Assembly: GCF_003710905.1 (NCBI RefSeq)
Contig: NZ_RHHV01000014.1
Span: 186,001-250,000 of the forward strand
DNA length: 64,000 bases
Origin: Brevibacillus parabrevis
Lineage (GTDB): Bacteria; Bacillota; Bacilli; Brevibacillales; Brevibacillaceae
Reading direction: 5' to 3'
In this document: one piece after another, positions 26,256-34,489 of the stretch
How the letters are laid out: each line of letters starts with the position of its first letter
How positions within the stretch are numbered: the stretch's first letter is position 1
The notes under the pieces: generated by a model
Databases searched by the model: none
Told to the model about the DNA's origin: nothing
What the model saw: only the letters and a program-made list of their open reading frames with translations
Translations under genes and position numbers: made by a program

Positions 26256-26419
26256 GTTAAACATCCACGATAACGGGCAAGGTCAACATCGCATCTTTCC
26301 TTTTCACGAAGGGGAAAGTGATTATGTACCGGATCAAGCCAATTTTGGAGAATAAACATTGAGCAGGGAAAACATGATAAGTTTGTCCATAAACAAAAGC
26401 AGTGGAATGGAGGCTTCTT

Positions 26420-26767
26420 ATGAATCCCTTTGCAAACAATAATCAAATCGCACAACAATTGGCCAAATGCGAGCAGCTCATTGCGCAACTGATCCAGCAG
26501 ACACAACAAGCATCAGCCCAGTATCAACAGCTTTTGCAGCAAGAACAAAAAAATGCAATGGCGCTCGAACAAATTGCGCAAAGAGAGCATCAAGCGGCAC
26601 ATATGATTCAGACAGCACTTCAAGGACATGACATCGCCATTCAACAAATGCAGCAAATCGCCAACATTTGCAGGCAGGCGGGTCTGTCTGTCCATCAACC
26701 CGTCTCAAATGTCCCGCTGTCTTTGCAGCAACAAACACAAGGATACGGAAGCCAGCCGCAACATTAA
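26420..26767 (+). CDS. Gln-rich coiled-coil protein, unknown function
   Basis: 115 aa from ATG 26420 (GGAGG 7 bases upstream). About a quarter of the residues are Gln. Residues 8-75 form one or two long amphipathic helices with heptad-like spacing (QIAQQLAKCEQLIAQLIQQ onwards), then a Pro/Gln tail. No signal peptide or membrane helix. I do not recognise a family. Its place after the cotJ operon makes a role in the spore possible, but nothing in the sequence shows it. Confidence 0.65.
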   Translation: MNPFANNNQIAQQLAKCEQLIAQLIQQTQQASAQYQQLLQQEQKNAMALEQIAQREHQAAHMIQTALQGHDIAIQQMQQIANICRQAGLSVHQPVSNVPLSLQQQTQGYGSQPQH

Positions 26768-26875
26768 TCGCTGCGGGCAATCCCCTAAAGAGCACCGGGT
26801 TCCGAGCGCGGCGAATAAATGGCCTGTTTCAGGGCACAATGTGGGATGACTGAATTTGGAAAGGAGCCGTTTTCG

Positions 26876-27295
26876 GTGAAAACCAAACGATTGATTTTCC
26901 GCTTGTTCCTGCTGATTGCCATCGCGGCGCTCGTCGAGTGGTTCGTCTATGCGAAAAACGATGCACAGACGAATGTCATGGTTGAACAGCCGCAGGCTCA
27001 CCAGGCCGCACCTACGCTTCAGGTCACGCATACGCTCACGCAAGATGACCTGGAACTCAAGCTGGCTGTCACCAACTTTACCTTTTCTCTGGAGAACATG
27101 GGAAAAGAAAACAAGCAGGGAGAAGGCCATGTCCATCTGTACCTGGATGGGAAAAAAATCGCAAAAGTGTTTGAAGCAAGCTATGTCTTGAAAGACATCC
27201 CGAGCGGAAAGCACGAGATTACGGTCGAATTGGCCCACAACAACCACGAGTCGTATGGAGTATCCGAGCGCTTCAACATCGAGGTCAAGCCTTGA
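26876..27295 (+). CDS. Membrane-anchored extracytoplasmic protein with beta domain
   Basis: 139 aa from GTG 26876, which follows GGAAAGGAGCCGTTTTCG; the longer open frame upstream has no ribosome site. Residues 1-22 are a signal anchor (KTKRLIFRLFLLIAIAALVEW). The remainder is a small beta-sandwich-like domain, with ENMGKENKQGEGHVHLYLDG, YVLKDIPSGKHEITVELAHN and ERFNIEVKP, similar in style to DUF4399-type or copper-handling extracellular domains. The His residues in GEGHVHLYL and LAHNNH could bind metal; this is only a suggestion. Confidence 0.7.
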   Translation: MKTKRLIFRLFLLIAIAALVEWFVYAKNDAQTNVMVEQPQAHQAAPTLQVTHTLTQDDLELKLAVTNFTFSLENMGKENKQGEGHVHLYLDGKKIAKVFEASYVLKDIPSGKHEITVELAHNNHESYGVSERFNIEVKP

Positions 27296-27329
27296 TTCGC
27301 GTCCAAGCCTAAGTGGTCAGACTCCATAG

Positions 27330-27379
27330 AAAAAAGCCGACAGAAAAGCGCCAATGGCACTCGATTTGTCGGCTTTTTT
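27330..27379. terminator. Bidirectional terminator
   Basis: Perfect AAAAAAGCCGACA/TGTCGGCTTTTTT with A and T runs on both sides, between convergent genes. Confidence 0.92.
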
Positions 27380-27381
27380 CA

Positions 27382-27819
27382 TTAGCGCATTTGCACTTTG
27401 ACTTGCGCCTGTTGGTCAGGCAAGGCAATGACGAGCGTCGGATACGAGATCGCTTGCGTTTTCAGAGCACCAGGTGCTGGCGGCTGAACGCGAACGTGGA
27501 CGGTGAAGCCGTGCGGGCCTGTCCGCTTGACCTGATCCGCTACAAGTCGGTACCCTCCCGTTGGCCGTTGTCCTGCGCTGATGACGACATACGCCTTGCC
27601 GTTCGCGCGCACGACCGTATGACCGCCATTTTTTCGCACGGTTTTCAATGCTTCCGTTACAGCAGGCGGGTACGGAGCGGCTACAGCTTCATACTCGGCT
27701 GCGAAAGGCGCAACCTCTTTTACTGCGGGCGCAGATGCGGTAGGATGGGATAGGGAAACTGATTGGGCACCTGTGACACAAAGCGAAGCTGCGAGCAACA
27801 AACTAGGGAATATATTCAT
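27382..27819 (-). CDS. Secreted PrcB-like (protease complex-inhibiting) domain protein
   Basis: 145 aa. Three ATGs in a row occur at the start; the last (27819) has the best spacing to GGAAGGAG. A signal peptide (MNIFPSLLLAASLCVTGAQS) is followed by a Pro/Ala linker and a C-terminal domain with KAYVVISAGQRPTGGYRL, then YPTLVIALPDQQAQVKVQ. This matches the PrcB C-terminal family, named after an inhibitor of the dentilisin protease complex. Divergent from the gene at 27863 with only 43 bases between starts. Confidence 0.75.
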   Translation of the reverse strand: MNIFPSLLLAASLCVTGAQSVSLSHPTASAPAVKEVAPFAAEYEAVAAPYPPAVTEALKTVRKNGGHTVVRANGKAYVVISAGQRPTGGYRLVADQVKRTGPHGFTVHVRVQPPAPGALKTQAISYPTLVIALPDQQAQVKVQMR

Positions 27820-27862
27820 CATCATTCTCCTTCCAATTGGTAAAAGTAATCGTGATGAGATC

Positions 27863-29785
27863 ATGAAAACTGAGGTGACAGGAGTGCGTGTGAACGATTC
27901 GCTGGAATACCTGTCCGAAGCAACGAGACAAGCGATTCTAAACGAACAGACGAGGCGTTTTCGCCTTGACCAGGAACAGCAGGACTTGTCGTCCAGACTG
28001 TTGGATAGCGCGTTTATCAGCCGTGTCTGGCAAGAGGCTGATGAACTGGAAAGAACCGTCATCAAGCTGTTTCTTACCAAAGCGCCACGCGGCTTTTTCA
28101 GCAAACGGGCCTGGGAACGGGAAACGGCAAAAGAGCACAGACACTTGTCCATCGGTCTGACGAGGCTTCGACGATTGGGACTGATTTTGACTGTACGCAA
28201 AATGTGGAGTGAGATCGGTTATGTGATGCCGCAAGAAATTCGTGAGCAGCTGACCATGCAGTTGTTGCCACAATTGACTTCGGCCTATGTTTCTTTGTCA
28301 AAAACGCTCCCTTATTATATATCAGCCGGCAGAGGGATACATCTGGATCTTTTTGGGCTTCTGCTGTTCGTCCGCGATCAGCAAGTGCCTGTGACGCAAA
28401 AAGGGAGCATTCACCGCAGGGCAATGCAAAAAATGCTTCCGCTCCTGTCCATTGCGGACGAGCATGTGCAAGGCATCGCCCTCGCTCCGCTGGACAAAGA
28501 GCAGAGAGATGGCCTGGCGCTCACGATCGTCCTCGATCTGGCTTTCCGGCTGGGGCTAGTGATGCGCAAAGAGAAACAGCTTGTCCCAGACGCATACCAA
28601 ATTCGCCAGTGGCTCAACCATTCTTCTCCCGAGCGATTTGAACAGTTGTATCAGTTGGTTGCGGATCAACTGCTGCCGCATGGCGATTGGTGGGATGCTT
28701 TTGCCCAGATGATGAGGCATGTTCCGCTTGATCAGTGGTGTTGCGTGGACGCGCAATTGCGCATGCTAGAGACAGCGGGTTTTGTCTTGCCAGAGGAGGC
28801 CGAAAAAGCGATTGTGGAGCAATGGCTGCACATTTTGCTCGGCATGGGCTGGATTCAGCTCGGAGCCGATGACGAGGAGCGCCTTTTCTGGCGGTGGAAC
28901 AGTTTGCCGCATTTGACGGCCGAAGAAGGCTGGTTTGTCGATCCGACCGGAGCACTGACGATTCCGCCGCTTGTTCCGCTGCGTGACGTGTGGGAGATCA
29001 GCGCATTTTGTCAGCTGACGTTTGAAGGCCAGTTGATCAGAGGCGAATTGCAAGCGGGAAAGCTCCAGTCGTATCTTGCTTCGGGGGGAACTAAGGAGCA
29101 GGTGATTGAAAAGCTGCGGAGCGGTTGTGCCCATCCATTGCCGGATAGCCTGGTCGAAGTGATCGGGCATTGGGCGAAGGCGGCTACGCAAATCCAACTG
29201 GAGCCGTTTTACCGCGTCCGTACCGCACATGGCGGATTTGTGGAGGAATGGCGGCAAATTCCTGACTTTCAGCCGTTTTTGCAGCACGTTTTGTCTCCGG
29301 CGGAATTTTTCATCCCGCTCTCGCAAAAAAGGCAGCTGATCGACCTGCTCAAGCATTATGGCTACGAGCCGCATGTCGTCATGCAAACAGACGCTGTCGA
29401 TGGGGAAGAAGACACGTTACCGGATGTGGCTGCAAGGGGGCTGCTTCTGATCGAACGGCCCTGGGATGGATATGCGATCGAAAATACGTTTCCTGCCCAA
29501 GATGAAGCCATGCCGCAGTTGGCGACATTGCCGAAAATGTGGACGCAGCATTTCCAGTCGTATCATCCGCAATCGCTGCGGGATTTGCTCAAGCGGGCGG
29601 CCGAGCTGCAACTGGAAGTAGAAATCCAGTTGACCGATCAGGAGCGGCTGCATGGACTGCCTGTGGAAGTCAAACTGGACATGGGCTATTGGGTCGTCTC
29701 CATCAGCGGTCCGCGCGGCAAGCGCTCCTACAGGCTTGATGATCTGGGCCGAGTGCGCATTGTCGTGCCTGATTATCTGTACTAA
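27863..29785 (+). CDS. Helicase-associated (XPB/Ssl2-like) domain protein
   Basis: 640 aa from ATG 27863; GTG 27890 with a GGAG site is an alternative. The N-terminal half is helical with winged-helix-like pieces (HLSIGLTRLRRLGLILTVRK). The C-terminal part has LSPAEFFIPLSQKRQLIDLL, LKHYGYEPHV, then SYHPQSLRDLLKRAAELQL and KRSYRLDDLGRVRIVVPDYLY. This C-terminal domain corresponds to the helicase-associated XPB/Ssl2-like family, without any ATPase motor (no Walker motifs seen). Role unknown; homologues are widespread in Bacillota. Confidence 0.7.
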   Translation: MKTEVTGVRVNDSLEYLSEATRQAILNEQTRRFRLDQEQQDLSSRLLDSAFISRVWQEADELERTVIKLFLTKAPRGFFSKRAWERETAKEHRHLSIGLTRLRRLGLILTVRKMWSEIGYVMPQEIREQLTMQLLPQLTSAYVSLSKTLPYYISAGRGIHLDLFGLLLFVRDQQVPVTQKGSIHRRAMQKMLPLLSIADEHVQGIALAPLDKEQRDGLALTIVLDLAFRLGLVMRKEKQLVPDAYQIRQWLNHSSPERFEQLYQLVADQLLPHGDWWDAFAQMMRHVPLDQWCCVDAQLRMLETAGFVLPEEAEKAIVEQWLHILLGMGWIQLGADDEERLFWRWNSLPHLTAEEGWFVDPTGALTIPPLVPLRDVWEISAFCQLTFEGQLIRGELQAGKLQSYLASGGTKEQVIEKLRSGCAHPLPDSLVEVIGHWAKAATQIQLEPFYRVRTAHGGFVEEWRQIPDFQPFLQHVLSPAEFFIPLSQKRQLIDLLKHYGYEPHVVMQTDAVDGEEDTLPDVAARGLLLIERPWDGYAIENTFPAQDEAMPQLATLPKMWTQHFQSYHPQSLRDLLKRAAELQLEVEIQLTDQERLHGLPVEVKLDMGYWVVSISGPRGKRSYRLDDLGRVRIVVPDYLY

Positions 29786-29857
29786 GGGTGTAGATCGTGG
29801 TACAATCAGAAGGGACTAAAAGCTTTACGCCTTTAGTGTGAAAGGAGGTCTCGCCCT

Positions 29858-30313
29858 ATGGAAGCAGTAGAGACTGTGGATATGGCCCAGTTGATTATGG
29901 AGTCGCATGAACTGTCCACCATGATCAATCAATCGCGCGAGGTCGTGCAATATTTGGAGGCCAAGCGTTGGATGGAAGCAGACGAAGAAGTACAGCGCCT
30001 TCTGGAGTTGTTTGAAAAGAAGAAGGAGCAGTATGAAGATGTACAACGGTTCGGGAAGTACCATCCCGATTACAACCATATATCAAAAGAAGTGCGCGAG
30101 CTGAAGCGGACAATTGAGCTTCGCGATTCCGTGCAGGCTTTCAAGCGGGCTGAGGACGCGCTGGATGAGTTGTTGTATCAGGTGAGCAGAACGATTGCCC
30201 ACTCGGTATCTGACACCATCAAGGTGCCGAGCAACAATCCGTTTCTGGAAGCGCAGGGCAGTGGCTGCGGGACCGGGGGAAGCTGCGGTTGCAGCACGAA
30301 AAAGCTTTCCTGA
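29858..30313 (+). CDS. ylbF: YlbF (RicF), regulator of biofilm and competence, RNA maturation
   Basis: 151 aa, ATG after GAAAGGAGGTCTCGCCCT. The YlbF/YmcA helical fold spans residues about 10-115 (ESHELSTMINQSREVVQYLE, FGKYHPDYNHISKEVRELKR). The C-terminal tail GSGCGTGGSCGCSTKK carries three Cys, as in B. subtilis RicF, where the Ric complex holds iron-sulfur clusters and assists RNase Y and Spo0A phosphorylation. The relative YlbG is encoded 419 bases downstream, with a reverse gene in between. Confidence 0.9.
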   Translation: MEAVETVDMAQLIMESHELSTMINQSREVVQYLEAKRWMEADEEVQRLLELFEKKKEQYEDVQRFGKYHPDYNHISKEVRELKRTIELRDSVQAFKRAEDALDELLYQVSRTIAHSVSDTIKVPSNNPFLEAQGSGCGTGGSCGCSTKKLS

Positions 30314-30320
30314 CAGGCAG

Positions 30321-30656
30321 TCACGCTTCGGCCTGTGGCGAGGACTTTTCACGCAACAGAAAACAGTCCTCGCACAGGTTGCCGCAGCAAAACTGCTTTT
30401 CGCTGGGCACCAGAAAGCGAAAACGGTAGACGTGCTGGTCGTCGCCTGAGCGCACATAAATGCACTCGGGCTTTAATTTGGTATGGGTGGTCAGTCGCTC
30501 CCCCGTTTCCATCAGCCGTTCAGTCAGGCGAGAAGCGGGGAGTGTGCTGCTTACATAAAAGAAGCGTTGGCCCGCATGCGTGCGCAAGCCGCTTTTTGTC
30601 ACGATGCCTTCCTGGTGAAGCGCTTCCTCGAAGCTTCGATAAAAGCTAGCCAGCAT
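30321..30656 (-). CDS. Small Cys-motif protein, unknown
   Basis: 111 aa from ATG 30656 (AAAGGA 12 bases upstream); GTG 30665 is an alternative start. Features: MLASFYRSFEEALHQEG, a beta-rich middle (GQRFFYVSSTLPASRLTER, ECIYVRSGDDQHVYRFRF) and a cysteine cluster near the end, FCCGNLCEDCFLLRE, which could bind zinc or an iron-sulfur cluster. It is convergent with ylbF and divergent from ylbG. I recognise no family. Coding is supported by the continuous frame and protein-like composition only. Confidence 0.6.
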   Translation of the reverse strand: MLASFYRSFEEALHQEGIVTKSGLRTHAGQRFFYVSSTLPASRLTERLMETGERLTTHTKLKPECIYVRSGDDQHVYRFRFLVPSEKQFCCGNLCEDCFLLREKSSPQAEA

Positions 30657-30731
30657 AATGACCACAAATCCTTTCTGTATCGGGCGTTTACAGGTGATTA
30701 TACCATGAAGGGAAAGGAGACCAACGGTTAC

Positions 30732-31076
30732 ATGAGAGAACGACGTCTTGGTGTTGCCGTGTGGGTAAAAAACACGCGAGCGGCCAAAAATTTACGCAAA
30801 TTTGGCACCATTCATTACATCTCCAAACGGCTGAACTACGTCTCCATGTACGTAGATGCGAATCTGCTGGACGAAACGATCCGCATCATGGAGAAACTGC
30901 ATTTCGTGACCAAAATCGAGCGGTCCCATCGTCACGAGATTCCGGTGGAGTACAACAATGCAAGGCCGGACAAAGCGAAGGAATACGATTACAAACAGGA
31001 AAAAAACCAGGTGATGGCGCTGGCCGAGACAATGACGGCAGAAGAGGGAAGCCCAGCGACGGTCGGTTCGACATAA
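30732..31076 (+). CDS. ylbG: YlbG, DUF2129 protein
   Basis: 114 aa from ATG 30732 (GGGAAAGGAG upstream). The family core RRLGVAVWVKNTRAAKNLRK, FGTIHYISKRLNYVSMYVDA, FVTKIERSHR and NARPDKAKEYDY agrees with B. subtilis YlbG, extended here by about 25 residues at the C-terminus. An earlier ATG at 30704 is possible but would add residues not found in the family. Molecular function unknown. Confidence 0.9.
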   Translation: MRERRLGVAVWVKNTRAAKNLRKFGTIHYISKRLNYVSMYVDANLLDETIRIMEKLHFVTKIERSHRHEIPVEYNNARPDKAKEYDYKQEKNQVMALAETMTAEEGSPATVGST

Positions 31077-31085
31077 GTTGTTCAC

Positions 31086-31112
31086 AAGCTGCCAGTTTTC
31101 GGCAGCTTTTTT
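31086..31112 (+). terminator. Terminator after ylbG
   Basis: AAGCTGCC pairs with GGCAGCTT, followed by T. Confidence 0.9.
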
Positions 31113-31235
31113 CCTTTTGCCAAGGCAGTGTACATGGTATGCTAGATAAATAGGAAGACTCCAGGAGTAACGCTGATGAATGCGCTTTCAATACGCGTAC
31201 ATAGATCATGAGAGGAAAGGTGGGGGCGTACATAC

Positions 31236-32000
31236 ATGATTCATCTAGACATTAACTGCGACATGGCCGAATGCTTCAGCCGAGGACGACAATCAGAGGA
31301 TTTGGGAATTATGAAATGGATCACCTCCGTCAACATTGCTTGCGGTTTGCACGCAGGTGATCCGCATCTCATATGCAGAACGATCGAGGCAGCGATCAAG
31401 CACGATGTAAAAATCGGAGCGCACCCTGGATACCCGGACATACAAGGCTTTGGACGACGCTCCATGAACCTGTCTGTGAACGAAGTATATGAGCTTGTTT
31501 TGTACCAGGTAGCGGCTTTGTCCGGCATGACACGCGCTTTGGGGGGAGAACTGCACCATGTCAAGCTGCACGGAGCGCTTTACAACGAAGCAGCAGAGCG
31601 TCCCGAGCTTGCCGAGGCGGTCGTCCAGGCGATTGCCGACATCGACGAGGAGCTGATCCTGTACGCGTTGTCCGGCAGCAAGCTGGTGGAAGCAGGGCTG
31701 GAGCATGGACTGCAAGTAGCCGAGGAAGTTTTCGCGGAACGGGCGTACATGCCGAATGGCCGTCTGGCTCCGCGCGAGTTGGAAGGCAGCGTGCTCATCA
31801 GCAAGGAAGAGCGGATGGAGCAGACGCGCCAGCTCGTGCTCAAGCAAAAAGTAACGACGGTCAATGGCGAGGTCATCGAGCTTGCAGCCGATACGCTTTG
31901 CGTCCATCATGAGAGTCACGATGTGCTGCAATTTTTGGTGGAAGTGCATAAATGGGCAAAGCAGAACGATGTGAAAATCGAGCCGATCACTGCCCGGTAA
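31236..32000 (+). CDS. pxpA: 5-oxoprolinase subunit A (LamB/YcsF family)
   Basis: 254 aa, ATG after GAAAGGTGGGGGCGTACATAC. The LamB/YcsF signature is complete: HLDINCDMAECF, VNIACGLHAGDP, VKIGAHPGYPDIQGFGRR, HHVKLHGALYNEAA, FAERAYMPNGRLAPR and CVHHESHDVLQF. With PxpB and PxpC this protein cleaves 5-oxoproline using ATP. Neither partner is encoded nearby, so it either works with subunits encoded elsewhere or has another role. Single-gene unit ending in a bidirectional terminator. Confidence 0.9.
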   Translation: MIHLDINCDMAECFSRGRQSEDLGIMKWITSVNIACGLHAGDPHLICRTIEAAIKHDVKIGAHPGYPDIQGFGRRSMNLSVNEVYELVLYQVAALSGMTRALGGELHHVKLHGALYNEAAERPELAEAVVQAIADIDEELILYALSGSKLVEAGLEHGLQVAEEVFAERAYMPNGRLAPRELEGSVLISKEERMEQTRQLVLKQKVTTVNGEVIELAADTLCVHHESHDVLQFLVEVHKWAKQNDVKIEPITAR

Positions 32001-32032
32001 AAGTCATACTGGCAGCCATCCCGTAATAAAAG

Positions 32033-32095
32033 AAAGCCATACAGCAACGCCAACTCCTGCGATTCAGGAAGACGACGTTGCTGTATGGCTTTTTT
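32033..32095. terminator. Bidirectional terminator pxpA/modC
   Basis: AAAGCCATACAGCAACG is perfectly complementary to CGTTGCTGTATGGCTTT, followed by T. One arm lies inside the last codons of modC. Confidence 0.9.
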
Positions 32096-32726
32096 GCGCG
32101 CTTGCTTCCACGATTCTCCCGTTTTCCATCAAAAGGATCGTATCTCCGAGCTTTTCCGCTTCGTCCCGGTCGTGGGTGACGAGCAGAAACGGAATGCCCC
32201 ACATTTCGTGAAGCCGGAGCAATTCGTCCTGACATTGCTTGCGCGTGGCTGTATCCAGCGCGGAAAGCGGTTCATCCAGCAGCAAGATGTCCGGCTCCGT
32301 AGCGAGTGCCCGCACAAGCGCGACACGCTGCTTTTGCCCACCCGAAAGCTGGTGCGGGTACTTGTCCAGAAGATGATCGATTCCGACTGTCGTCAAAAGC
32401 GGTTCCAGATGCAGTTCGTGCCCTTTTCGCAGACCGTAGCGAATGTTTTGGGAAACGGTCATGTGCGGGAACAAGGCGTAATCCTGAAACAAGTAGCCAA
32501 CGTTGCGCTTCTGCACGGCGAGCGGTTTTTGCCCTGCGCTGTAAAACGTGCGGCCGTTCAAGGAAATGTGCCCTCCATCGGGATGGACAAGCCCGGCTAT
32601 GCTGTTCAAAATGGTCGTCTTGCCCGAACCGGATGGGCCGAAGAGGACGACAATCTCCTGTTCGGTTGAAAAGGAGACATCCAACACAAAATCTGGTAAG
32701 CGCTTCTGAATGTCTACTTCCAGCAT
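32064..32726 (-). CDS. modC: Molybdate ABC transporter ATPase
   Basis: 220 aa, ATG after AGGAGGGAGAGCGTC. Walker A GPSGSGKTT, Q-loop GYLFQDYALFPHMTV, signature LSGGQKQR, Walker B ILLLDEPLSALD and switch VTHD are all present. It is shorter than E. coli ModC (about 350 aa) because the C-terminal molybdate-binding MOP/TOBE domain is absent, so transport is not self-regulated by that route. Third gene of modABC, 18 bases after modB. Confidence 0.9.
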   Translation of the reverse strand: MLEVDIQKRLPDFVLDVSFSTEQEIVVLFGPSGSGKTTILNSIAGLVHPDGGHISLNGRTFYSAGQKPLAVQKRNVGYLFQDYALFPHMTVSQNIRYGLRKGHELHLEPLLTTVGIDHLLDKYPHQLSGGQKQRVALVRALATEPDILLLDEPLSALDTATRKQCQDELLRLHEMWGIPFLLVTHDRDEAEKLGDTILLMENGRIVEASAQKSHTATSSS

Positions 32727-32744
32727 GACGCTCTCCCTCCTGCC

Positions 32745-33428
32745 TTACTTTTGATTGGCGTACCTGCGCACGTTGCGTCGGCTCCACCAGTTGAGCCATA
32801 GGGTGGTGCCCATGCCAAGCGATACGATGATGACGACCCAAAACAGCGCTTTTTCCATTTGTCCGGCTTCCACGGCAAAATAGATGGCGACCGGAATCGT
32901 ATCCGTTTTTCCCGGGATGTAGCCTGCGAGCATCAGCGTGGCCCCAAATTCCCCCAAGCCGCGGGCAAACGACAGCACAAGTCCTGCCAAAAGCCCTGGC
33001 CAAGCCAGCGGGAAAGCGACGGTCCAAAAAACGCGCCACTCGGATGCGCCCATCGTGCGTGCGGCATTTTCCAGGCGCTGGTCGACTCCGGTAAAAGCTG
33101 CGGCGGCGCTCTGGTACATCAGCGGAAACGAGACGACGATCGAGGCGATCACCGCTCCCGACAGCGTAAAGACGACCTGGATACCGAACCATTGCTCAAG
33201 CAGTTGGCCCAAAAATCCGTTTTTTCCGAACAGCAACAGCAGACCGAAGCCGACAACAGTAGGGGGCAAGACGAGCGGGAGCAGGAAAAAAGACTCCAGC
33301 ACGTTTTTGCCCCAAAATTCTTTTTGCGTCATCCAGCGCGCGCCAAGCATGCCAAGCACAAAAACAAAGGAGGTGGATAGCGCAGCCACTTTTAACGACA
33401 GCATCAAAGGTGTCAGATTCGTTTCCAT
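32745..33428 (-). CDS. modB: Molybdate ABC transporter permease
   Basis: 227 aa from ATG 33428 (AAAAAAGGTGGGTTAGCG). About five membrane helices; the permease coupling motif is EWRVFWTVAFPLAWPGLLAGL and FARGLGEFGATLMLAGYIPG is diagnostic of ModB-type permeases. The longer open frame upstream is not part of the protein. It pairs with ModC inside and ModA outside. Confidence 0.92.
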   Translation of the reverse strand: METNLTPLMLSLKVAALSTSFVFVLGMLGARWMTQKEFWGKNVLESFFLLPLVLPPTVVGFGLLLLFGKNGFLGQLLEQWFGIQVVFTLSGAVIASIVVSFPLMYQSAAAAFTGVDQRLENAARTMGASEWRVFWTVAFPLAWPGLLAGLVLSFARGLGEFGATLMLAGYIPGKTDTIPVAIYFAVEAGQMEKALFWVVIIVSLGMGTTLWLNWWSRRNVRRYANQK

Positions 33429-33529
33429 ATCGCTAACCCACCTTTTTTCTGCGAGAACGTCTCGACGTTTTTCATGAAATAGAATGTGACCGCTTGTGTG
33501 AATCACAAACGGTCATAAACTTTTGCTGC

Positions 33530-34345
33530 TTATTGGAATCCGTACTTCTGTAAGATCGCTTTTCCTTTGTCACTTGTCAAGTAGGCGAGGAAAGCTTTTG
33601 CTGCATCTGTATGTTTGGAAGCGCTGATGACCGCACCAGGGTAGACGATTGGCTTGTGCCATTCCGGCTTCGCTGTAGCGAGTACCTTCACGTCTTTGGA
33701 GATCGCGGCATCGCTGGAATAGACGATTCCGACTTCGGCATTTTTCGATTCCACGAAGGTCAGTACCTGACGAACGTCACTGCCGAATACCATGCGGCCG
33801 TTCAACGACTCCCACATTTTCAGCGTGTCCAGCGTTTCTTTGGCGTAACGTCCCGCTGGAACCGACTCAGGCTCACCGACAGCGATGTGCTTGATGTCTG
33901 GATTGTTCAGTTCTTCAAAAGAAGTAATCGCGATCGAGCTGTCTTTTCCCGCGATCAGGACGAGCGAGTTTTTCGTAAAGTCCTGGCGCGTGTCTTTGAC
34001 AATCAGTTGTTTTTCGTCCAGTCCGTCCATGTCTTTTTTGCTGGCGGACAGGAAGACGTCGGAAGGAGCGCCTTGGGCAATTTGTGTCGCCAGTTTGCCA
34101 GAGCTGCCGAAGTTGAAAGTAAGGGTTGTTCCCGGATTTTCTGCTTCAAAGCCCGTTTTCAGTTCGTTCAGGGCATCTGTCAAGCTTGCCGCTGCGGAAA
34201 TCATCAGCTCTGCCTGTGGAGCCTGTTGTTGTTGGCTGTTCTCTGTTTTGGCAGGCTCATTTGCCTGCGGAGCTGTTTGGGAAGTCGAACACGCGCCGAG
34301 CATCAGGGTAAATGCTGCGCATAAAGCGAGCCATTGCTTTTTCAT
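33530..34345 (-). CDS. modA: Molybdate-binding lipoprotein
   Basis: 271 aa from ATG 34345 (TTGGAGGTTAGTTTTG). Signal with lipobox LGAC (Cys19), Gln-rich linker, then a type II solute-binding domain: LMISAAASLTDALNELK with the oxyanion-binding Ser residues, TFNFGSSGKLATQIAQGAPSDVFLSA, FGSDVRQVLTFVESKNAEVGIVYSSDA, SKHTDAAKAFLAYLTS. These are ModA signatures for molybdate or tungstate. First gene of modABC; its promoter region carries a ModE-box-like palindrome. Confidence 0.93.
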   Translation of the reverse strand: MKKQWLALCAAFTLMLGACSTSQTAPQANEPAKTENSQQQQAPQAELMISAAASLTDALNELKTGFEAENPGTTLTFNFGSSGKLATQIAQGAPSDVFLSASKKDMDGLDEKQLIVKDTRQDFTKNSLVLIAGKDSSIAITSFEELNNPDIKHIAVGEPESVPAGRYAKETLDTLKMWESLNGRMVFGSDVRQVLTFVESKNAEVGIVYSSDAAISKDVKVLATAKPEWHKPIVYPGAVISASKHTDAAKAFLAYLTSDKGKAILQKYGFQ

Positions 34346-34372
34346 CAAAACTAACCTCCAATGTGATGTTTC

Positions 34373-34390
34373 GTTATATTTAATTATAAC
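34373..34390. promoter_or_regulatory. ModE-box-like palindrome
   Basis: GTTATA-TTTAAT-TATAAC, a perfect 6-bp dyad with 6-base spacer, close in sequence and layout to molybdate operators (TATATA-type arms read as CGTTATAT...ATATAACG). It sits just downstream of the modA -10 box, where a bound repressor would block initiation. Confidence 0.6.
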
Positions 34391-34403
34391 TGGATATAAA
34401 TAG

Positions 34404-34431
34404 ATTATAGTTCCTATATGTGAATAATCAA
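34404..34431 (-). promoter_or_regulatory. modABC promoter
   Basis: On the minus strand TTGATT (34431-34426), 16-base spacer, TATAAT (34409-34404). Confidence 0.6.
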
Positions 34432-34489
34432 TTGCGATTTTACGAGAATTGAAAGAAAATGAAAGGAAAGAACCGAGCGGAGGCATGAC

